Part shown: positions 7,073 to 11,124 of the stretch, one piece after another
Layout of the letters: every line of letters starts with the position of its first letter
Position numbering within the stretch: position 1 is the first letter of the stretch
DNA from: CAIODY01 sp041192505
GTDB taxonomy: Bacteria > Bacteroidota > Bacteroidia > Chitinophagales > CAIODY01
Length of the DNA: 11,124 nt
NCBI GenBank assembly: GCA_041192505.1
Contig: JBEEMV010000246.1
Location: 1-11,124, forward strand
Direction of reading: 5' to 3'
Position numbers and translations under genes: made by a program
The notes under the pieces: generated by a model
What the model was told of the DNA's origin: nothing
Seen by the model: the letters and a program-made list of their open reading frames with translations, nothing else
Database searches by the model: none

Positions 7073-7177
7073 ATGACTTTAAGCTCCTACCATCGTGTAG
7101 TTGATGGTTCAATAGCTTCTGGCTTTTTAAAATCATTAAAAGAGAATTTAGAAAATCCAGCTATGATGTTGATTTAA
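7073..7177 (+). pseudogene. Duplicated 3' end of pdhC (34-codon remnant)
   Basis: An open frame from ATG 7073 to TAA 7175-7177 encodes 34 residues. They match the last 34 residues of the PDH E2 gene (3229-3333) at 33 positions. The sole change is Asp to Tyr in the SSDHRVVDG motif (position 380 of the full protein), which gives SSYHRVVDG. At DNA level there are 14 differences in 105 nt, all synonymous except that one. Eleven fall in the first 42 nt and only three in the last 63 nt. Homology begins about at the AAATGACTTT here, right after the XRE stop, and ends at the stop codon. Alone it cannot form an acetyltransferase. It is a remnant of a second pdhC or a displaced gene end. Confidence 0.85.
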
Positions 7178-7197
7178 CTTTCTCTACAATATTTTTC

Positions 7198-7231
7198 AAA
7201 AAAAAGCAGCCCATAATTGGCTGCTTTTTTT
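7198..7231. terminator. Bidirectional terminator between the pdhC remnant and ubiD
   Basis: Arms GCAGCC (7206-7211) and GGCTGC (7219-7224) enclose a 7-nt loop. Eight A's precede and seven T's follow, so it works on either strand. It serves the plus-strand XRE/pdhC-remnant transcript and the convergent minus-strand ubiD. Confidence 0.88.
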
Positions 7232-7252
7232 GTGATAAGATAGATACTTTCA

Positions 7253-9220
7253 TTATCCCACCACCGCTCCACTGCCATACATCTGACTTTTGTATTTTAA
7301 AGAAGGCGATTTAATAAATTCCCCTAATCCTAATTTGCTCCATTTTTCATCCACAGCTTTTATGGTAGCATCATCATGAATTAAAATGTTTGGCCAATCT
7401 CTGTCAAAATTGTCGAAGGCTTTTGTTTTTGTTGTGCCATCAATAATTAGTATTGTGCTTGGGTTTGGCGAACCTTGAAGGTTCGCCAAACCTGAAATCA
7501 AAAACATATCCCGTCTTGCATCAGCATTATTACAAGCTCTCCACAGCACATCGGCAATGAATGAAATATCAATATTTGCATCTACAAAAATTATTGTTTT
7601 AATACTTTTCATTTCATCTAAAGCACAAATTTTTTCACTCAATTCTTTGATGTGATTAATTCGATTTTTTGTAACAGAAAAAATTGCTACTGAAATATTT
7701 TCATTCAATAAACTCAAATTACAATTATTGATTTCAGAAAAATTTTGCAAAATCTTTTTTTGTATTTCACCAGCAACCAGCAACTCAAAACCAGCAATTT
7801 TTTCATTTGTTTTTTCTTCTTCAAATTTGAAAGTGCCATCAATACACATCTTGCCGCCAAAGCCCATTTTGCTACAACTATGGTCTAATACATCCATTGG
7901 TCCTTGGCTGAAATACACATCTGATGCAGGATTGCAGTTTGTACTTACATATTTTGCAACCGCTGCATAATCATGAATATCTACATCACCATCAACCACA
8001 ACCAAAATTTTATTAAACATCATTTGCCCTGCGCCCCACATTGCATTCATCACTTTTAAAGCTTGCCCAGCAAATTCTTTTTTAATTTTTACAATCGTCA
8101 AATTATGAAAAACACCTTCCATAGGCAATTCCATATCTACAATTTCAGGAATCATCGTCATCTTAATTGGTGCTAAAAAAATTCTTTCAGTTGCCTTTCC
8201 AATCCATGCATCTTCTTGTGGTGGAATGCCCACAATGGTTGCAGGATACACCGCATTTTTACGATGCGTTATGCAAGTGATATGAAATTTTGGATACCAA
8301 TCAGCTAATGAATAATAACCTGTGTGGTCGCCAAACGGTCCTTCCCAAATCATTTCTTCGGCTGGGTCAACATAACCTTCTATTACAAAATCGGCATCGG
8401 CAGGCACTTCCATTTCGGGTTGTGTGATACACTTTACCAATTCCACTTTTTTCTTGCGTAAAAATCCAGCTAACATATATTCGTCTACATTATCAGGAAG
8501 CGGAGCTGTGGCTGCATACGTGTAGGCAGGGTCGCCACCGAGTACAACCGCAACAGGCATTTTTTTGCCCAACTTTTTATATTCATTAAAATGCCTTGCA
8601 CTCACTTTGTGTTTGTGCCAATGCATCGCTGTTAAATCTTTATCAAACACTTGCATGCGGTACATTCCCGTATTTCTAATTCCTGAAATTGGGTCTTTGG
8701 TATTTACAACAGGCAACGTAATAAATCGTCCGCCATCTTGTGGCCAGCATTTCAACACAGGCAACTTCGTCATATCAGGATTCATCAAAATCACTTCCTG
8801 ACATTCGCCTTTTCCACTTTTCACTTTTGGCATCCATGAAGCAATTTGCCCAAGCTTTGGCAGCATCGCCAATTTATCTAAAATATTATCCTTAGGCTTC
8901 ATCAATGTTTTGAAAAGCGATTCAATATCTTTTGAAATATCATCCAAATCATTTACACCCAAAGCCAATTCCATTCGGCGTTTGCTGCCCATTGAATTAA
9001 TTAACACTGGAAAATCGAAACCAGTGTTTTCAAATAGTAATGCTTTGTTAGCAGACCTCACCCCCAACCCCTCTCCAACAGAGAGGGGAGTTGGTGCTTT
9101 CGAAATTCTATCTGTGATTTCAGAAATTTCTAAATCTGGATTTACATATGCTGCGATGCGAATTAACTCGTTGTTTTTTTCTAAAACTTCTATAAAATGT
9201 TGAAGGTTGCGGTAAGCCAT
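7253..9220 (-). CDS. ubiD: UbiD-family prenyl-FMN-dependent decarboxylase
   Basis: This 655-residue protein belongs to the UbiD family, which reversibly decarboxylates aromatic or unsaturated acids using prenylated FMN made by a UbiX partner. Motifs seen include NTGMYRMQVFD (183-193), AMHWHKHKVSARH (198-210), VVLGGDPAYTYAA (225-237) and the acidic active-site loop EGPFGDHTGYY (293-303). A C-terminal DGTTKT (594-599) is also present. Bacteroidota use menaquinone, so a role in a menaquinone route, for example futalosine-type, is more likely than ubiquinone synthesis, but no other pathway gene is in view. The ATG at 9220 is chosen because MAYRNLQHFI is the family N-terminus. An upstream in-frame start at 9289 would overlap a promoter element and a hairpin. 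Two palindromic repeats are inserted in frame at residues 42-55 and 577-587 and lengthen the protein. Confidence 0.92.
   Translation of the reverse strand: MAYRNLQHFIEVLEKNNELIRIAAYVNPDLEISEITDRISKAPTPLSVGEGLGVRSANKALLFENTGFDFPVLINSMGSKRRMELALGVNDLDDISKDIESLFKTLMKPKDNILDKLAMLPKLGQIASWMPKVKSGKGECQEVILMNPDMTKLPVLKCWPQDGGRFITLPVVNTKDPISGIRNTGMYRMQVFDKDLTAMHWHKHKVSARHFNEYKKLGKKMPVAVVLGGDPAYTYAATAPLPDNVDEYMLAGFLRKKKVELVKCITQPEMEVPADADFVIEGYVDPAEEMIWEGPFGDHTGYYSLADWYPKFHITCITHRKNAVYPATIVGIPPQEDAWIGKATERIFLAPIKMTMIPEIVDMELPMEGVFHNLTIVKIKKEFAGQALKVMNAMWGAGQMMFNKILVVVDGDVDIHDYAAVAKYVSTNCNPASDVYFSQGPMDVLDHSCSKMGFGGKMCIDGTFKFEEEKTNEKIAGFELLVAGEIQKKILQNFSEINNCNLSLLNENISVAIFSVTKNRINHIKELSEKICALDEMKSIKTIIFVDANIDISFIADVLWRACNNADARRDMFLISGLANLQGSPNPSTILIIDGTTKTKAFDNFDRDWPNILIHDDATIKAVDEKWSKLGLGEFIKSPSLKYKSQMYGSGAVVG
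7462..7492. repeat. 31-nt palindrome inserted in frame in ubiD
   Basis: Perfect 15-nt arms (7462-7476 and 7478-7492, GGTTTGGCGAACCTT and its complement) flank a single central base. On the coding strand it encodes GLANLQGSPNP, residues 577-587, between DMFLIS and TILIIDGT. Family members would have only a short turn there. AACCTT/AAGGTT palindromes of this type are ones I recall as dispersed repeats in Bacteroidota. Confidence 0.85.
9056..9096. repeat. GC-rich palindromic repeat inserted in frame in ubiD
   Basis: CCTCACCCCCAACCCC leads into a hairpin, CCCCTCTC / GAGAGGGG with a 5-nt loop, followed by AGTTGGTG that pairs imperfectly with the start. It is strikingly GC-rich against the AT-rich gene. 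It encodes APTPLSVGEGLGVR (42-55) in ubiD, and on the other strand the peptide LTPNPSPTERG. I recall this sequence as an abundant dispersed repeat in Bacteroidota genomes. It keeps the frame and adds about 14-18 residues between the N-terminal EISEITDRISK and KALLFENTG. Confidence 0.88.
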
Positions 9221-9242
9221 ATTGCTAATTTGAAAATGAAAA

Positions 9243-9250
9243 CAAAAGTA
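9243..9250 (-). promoter_or_regulatory. Bacteroidota-type -7 element for ubiD
   Basis: On the minus strand, TACTTTTG matches TAnnTTTG exactly, 22 nt before the chosen ubiD ATG (9220). This position supports the shorter start. No clear -33 box is visible. Confidence 0.5.
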
Positions 9251-9288
9251 GGTAAAGGAAAGTTTTGATTGTAAAGAACCACCCAACA

Positions 9289-9323
9289 AAAAAGGTCTGC
9301 CGATATTTTCGACAGACCTTTTT
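9289..9323. terminator. Hairpin terminator in the lemA-ubiD gap
   Basis: Arms AAAAAGGTCTG (9289-9299) and CAGACCTTTTT (9313-9323), with an inner CGA/TCG pairing beyond one mismatch. It has A and T runs on both sides and can terminate on either strand. It is the second such hairpin in this 201-bp gap, although both flanking genes lie on the minus strand and lemA is already followed by its own terminator. Confidence 0.8.
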
Positions 9324-9343
9324 GTAAATTACATTTTAAAATA

Positions 9344-9362
9344 AGGTGAGTGGCACTAACCT
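9344..9362. repeat. 19-bp dyad between two terminators
   Basis: AGGTGAGTG and CACTAACCT form a palindrome with one mismatch around a central G. The base composition is richer in G+C than the surrounding gap. The loop would be too small for an RNA hairpin, so a protein-binding dyad or a repeat remnant is more likely. Its role is unknown. Confidence 0.4.
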
Positions 9363-9374
9363 CGGCGAAGAATT

Positions 9375-9408
9375 AAAAAAAGCCTCATCAATTGATGAGG
9401 CTTTTTTT
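9375..9408. terminator. Terminator downstream of lemA
   Basis: A perfect 34-nt palindrome centred at 9391/9392. Seven A's, GCCTCATCAA and its complement, and seven T's follow in order. It begins 14 nt after the lemA stop on the minus strand and is a textbook intrinsic terminator usable on both strands. Confidence 0.92.
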
Positions 9409-9421
9409 GTAAATATTTTTT

Positions 9422-10012
9422 TTAAAATTTAACGCTTGGTGCTTTTTCGGCAGCAGCTTCGGCTTCAAAAAATCCTTTTTCTTTAAAACCAAACATGCCG
9501 CTAAATATTACCGCAGGAAATGTTTTAATAGATGAATTATACATTTTTACTACATCATTAAAATCATTACGTGCTACAGCAATTCTGTTTTCAGTACCAG
9601 CCAATTCGGCTTGTAAGCTCATGAAATTATCATTAGCCTTTAAGTTTGGATATTGTTCCGATACTACCATCAATCTACCCAATGCTTGGCTCAATTGCCC
9701 TTGCGATGCCTGAAATTGTTTTAATTTTTCGGGTGTTAAATCATCCGCATTTACAGTTATTTTTGATGCACTTGCACGGGCTTCAATTACAGCAGTTAGG
9801 GTACTTTTTTCAAATTCAGCATATCCTTTTACGGTGCTTACCAAATTTGGTATTAAATCTAATCTACGTTGATATTGGCTTTGTACTTTAGCCCACGAAC
9901 TTTTAACTTCTTGGTCGTTTTTTACCATGCCATTATAGCCGCCACAGCCCATAAAACCTAGTATCAGAACCACCGCTCCGATTACAATTAATGTGATTGT
10001 TGATTTACTCAT
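9422..10012 (-). CDS. lemA: LemA family protein
   Basis: A 196-residue protein with one N-terminal membrane helix (about 5-22, TLIVIGAVVLILGFMGC) and the LemA signature YNGMVKNDQEVKSSWAKVQSQYQRR. That is followed by LDLIPNLVSTVKGYAEFE and a long helical bundle to about residue 165. The length is typical. LemA proteins are membrane-anchored, mostly extracytoplasmic helical proteins whose biochemical role is unsettled. In many bacteria lemA is followed by genes for TPM-domain proteins. Here it is followed directly by a terminator and stands alone. It is divergent from the LD-carboxypeptidase gene across 70 bp. TAACTTTC on the minus strand (10038-10045), 25 nt before the ATG, is a possible -7 element. 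Confidence 0.93.
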   Translation of the reverse strand: MSKSTITLIVIGAVVLILGFMGCGGYNGMVKNDQEVKSSWAKVQSQYQRRLDLIPNLVSTVKGYAEFEKSTLTAVIEARASASKITVNADDLTPEKLKQFQASQGQLSQALGRLMVVSEQYPNLKANDNFMSLQAELAGTENRIAVARNDFNDVVKMYNSSIKTFPAVIFSGMFGFKEKGFFEAEAAAEKAPSVKF

Positions 10013-10052
10013 AAAAAATAGTTGTTTAATTTTTGTTGAAAGTTAGAGATTA

Positions 10053-10081
10053 AATTTTGAATTTGCATAAAATTCAAAATT
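10053..10081. promoter_or_regulatory. Perfect inverted repeat abutting the LD-carboxypeptidase start
   Basis: Arms AATTTTGAATTT (10053-10064) and AAATTCAAAATT (10070-10081) are perfectly complementary over 12 bp around the loop GCATA. The repeat ends one base before the ATG at 10083 and lies in the 70-bp gap shared with divergent lemA. It covers a TAAATTTTG stretch (10051-10059) that resembles the -7 box of the plus-strand gene. It could be an operator, or an RNA hairpin that blocks ribosome access, though the stem is almost all A/T. Confidence 0.5.
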
Positions 10082-10082
10082 C

Positions 10083-10991
10083 ATGCCCATAGCACCGTAT
10101 TTAAAAAAGAATGACAAAATTGCAATTGTATCTACTGCCCGTAAAATTTCAAGCGCCGAAATTGACGCTGCTGCTGCATTGGCAGAAAGCTGGGGCTTAG
10201 AAGTAGTGTTAGGAAAATCTATTGATGCCATATACCATCAATACGCAGGCGACGATAAACTTCGGTTAGACGATTTTCAGTATGCCATTAATGATGATTC
10301 GATAAAAGCCATTTGGTGTGCCCGTGGTGGATATGGCACTACCCGAATTATTGATGATATCGATTTCAGAAATTTTATGAAAAACCCAAAATGGATTTGT
10401 GGGTTTAGCGATATTACGGTGTTGCACAATCATATACATACGCTTTGTGCTACGCCAACCATACATTCGATGATGTGTGTTAATGCGGCTGAAACATCAG
10501 ATGAGATGCTGGCTTCGGCAGAATCGTTAAGACAATGTTTAATGGGCGAAAGAATAAAATATAATTTTTCGGCACACAGATTAAACCGTAGAGGCTCTGC
10601 CATGTCTGAAATAATTGGAGGCAATTTATCGTTGATTTATTCATTAGCATCTACACAAAGCGATATTGATACAACAGGAAAAATATTGTTGATTGAAGAT
10701 ATTGATGAACAATTGTATCACATTGATAGAATGATGTTGCAATTAAAACGCAGTGGCAAATTAGATAATTTGGCAGGTTTAATAGTTGGTGGATTTACAG
10801 ATATGAAAGATAATAATACACCTTATGGAAAAACAGCTGAAGAAATTATTGCCGAACATGTAGCCGAATTTGATTATCCTGTATGTTATAATTTTCCGAT
10901 AGGACATCAAAAAAACAATATGGCTATAAAATTAGGCTGCAAAGGGCTTTTAACCATTTTAGAAAAAGAAGTAAATTTTAATCAATCCTAA
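10083..10991 (+). CDS. ldcA: LD-carboxypeptidase (peptidase family S66)
   Basis: A 302-residue cytoplasmic serine peptidase that removes the terminal D-Ala from tetrapeptide stems during peptidoglycan recycling. The S66 elements are ARGGYG (80-85) and GFSDIT with nucleophile Ser109. LLIEDIDEQLYHIDRML-like motifs (202-218) carry Glu205, and FPIGH (271-275) carries His275. Together these form the Ser-Glu-His triad of the family. The length is normal and no signal peptide is present, which fits a cytoplasmic enzyme. The ATG at 10083 gives the expected MPIAPYLKKNDKIAIVS N-terminus. The related MccF group (microcin C immunity) shares the fold, but nothing nearby suggests microcin. A secreted-protein gene follows after 12 nt, probably in the same operon. 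Confidence 0.92.
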   Translation: MPIAPYLKKNDKIAIVSTARKISSAEIDAAAALAESWGLEVVLGKSIDAIYHQYAGDDKLRLDDFQYAINDDSIKAIWCARGGYGTTRIIDDIDFRNFMKNPKWICGFSDITVLHNHIHTLCATPTIHSMMCVNAAETSDEMLASAESLRQCLMGERIKYNFSAHRLNRRGSAMSEIIGGNLSLIYSLASTQSDIDTTGKILLIEDIDEQLYHIDRMMLQLKRSGKLDNLAGLIVGGFTDMKDNNTPYGKTAEEIIAEHVAEFDYPVCYNFPIGHQKNNMAIKLGCKGLLTILEKEVNFNQS

Positions 10992-11003
10992 AAAAATAAA
11001 ATC

Positions 11004-11124
11004 ATGAAACTATTTTATGCCACAATTTTTGTTTTACTGTTTTCATCAATGCATTCATTTGCACAACCGCAAATGCTAATTAGTTCTCATTATTACAAAA
11101 AATCGTATCCGATAAAAGAAGGCA
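11004..11124 (+). CDS. N-terminus of a secreted protein (truncated by window edge)
   Basis: The ATG at 11004 lies 12 nt after the LD-carboxypeptidase stop and opens 40 codons that run off the window. The start, MKLFYATIFVLLFSSMHSFA followed by Q, is a clear signal peptide with likely cleavage after residue 20. The visible mature part (QPQMLISSHYYKKSYPIKEG) shows no family motif that I recognise. Spacing suggests it is co-transcribed with the carboxypeptidase gene. Confidence 0.7.
   Translation, partial: MKLFYATIFVLLFSSMHSFAQPQMLISSHYYKKSYPIKEG

Noticed and set aside
8910..9203. Plus-strand open frame encoding LTPNPSPTERG within ubiD
   Set aside because: It is antisense to a well-supported UbiD gene. 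The recognisable peptide comes only from the palindromic repeat, so it is a shadow frame.
9221..9289. N-terminal extension of UbiD from an in-frame start at 9289
   Set aside because: The extension covers a TAnnTTTG promoter element and part of a terminator hairpin. The family N-terminus begins at the ATG at 9220.

Overview
The window is AT-rich DNA from a member of the Bacteroidota, most likely the Chitinophagia/Sphingobacteriia side. This rests on a secreted protease with a C-terminal type IX secretion (T9SS) sorting domain, promoter elements of the Bacteroidota TAnnTTTG type, a lipoprotein-type LptC, and weak Shine-Dalgarno signals. Two palindromic repeats of a kind I recall from Bacteroidota genomes also point this way. 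The genus cannot be fixed from sequence alone.

Layout. (1) 1-153: tail of an unidentified gene. (2) 214-857: a type II toxin-antitoxin pair, a small antitoxin plus a VapC/PIN ribonuclease. It runs straight into lptC (845-1426), whose reading frame overlaps the end of vapC. (3) 1438-1964: a second, convergent TA pair, a RelE/ParE-type toxin and its antitoxin, on the minus strand. lptC is thus sandwiched between two TA modules. (4) 2107-3333: pdhC, the E2 acetyltransferase of pyruvate dehydrogenase, closed by a strong bidirectional terminator. (5) 3388-7069: an outer-membrane-like hypothetical protein and a secreted M4 (thermolysin-like) metalloprotease on the minus strand, and a divergent XRE regulator on the plus strand. 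(6) 7073-7177: a 34-codon second copy of the pdhC 3' end, so segment 3334-7072 is bracketed by two direct copies of that gene end. (7) 7253-9220: a UbiD-family decarboxylase carrying two palindromic repeats inserted in frame. (8) 9422-10012: lemA, divergent from an LD-carboxypeptidase gene (10083-10991) that leads into a truncated secreted-protein gene at the right edge.

Working together. Most genes are independent housekeeping or envelope functions: LPS export, central metabolism, peptidoglycan recycling, and probably quinone biosynthesis. The accessory signal is in the two TA modules and in the segment between the two pdhC 3' ends. That segment looks like an insertion at, or a rearrangement around, the end of pdhC. 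No integrase, transposase, CRISPR array, tRNA or rRNA is visible. I found no convincing new defence or biosynthetic system. The most unusual observations are the duplicated pdhC end and the palindromes tolerated inside the ubiD coding sequence.
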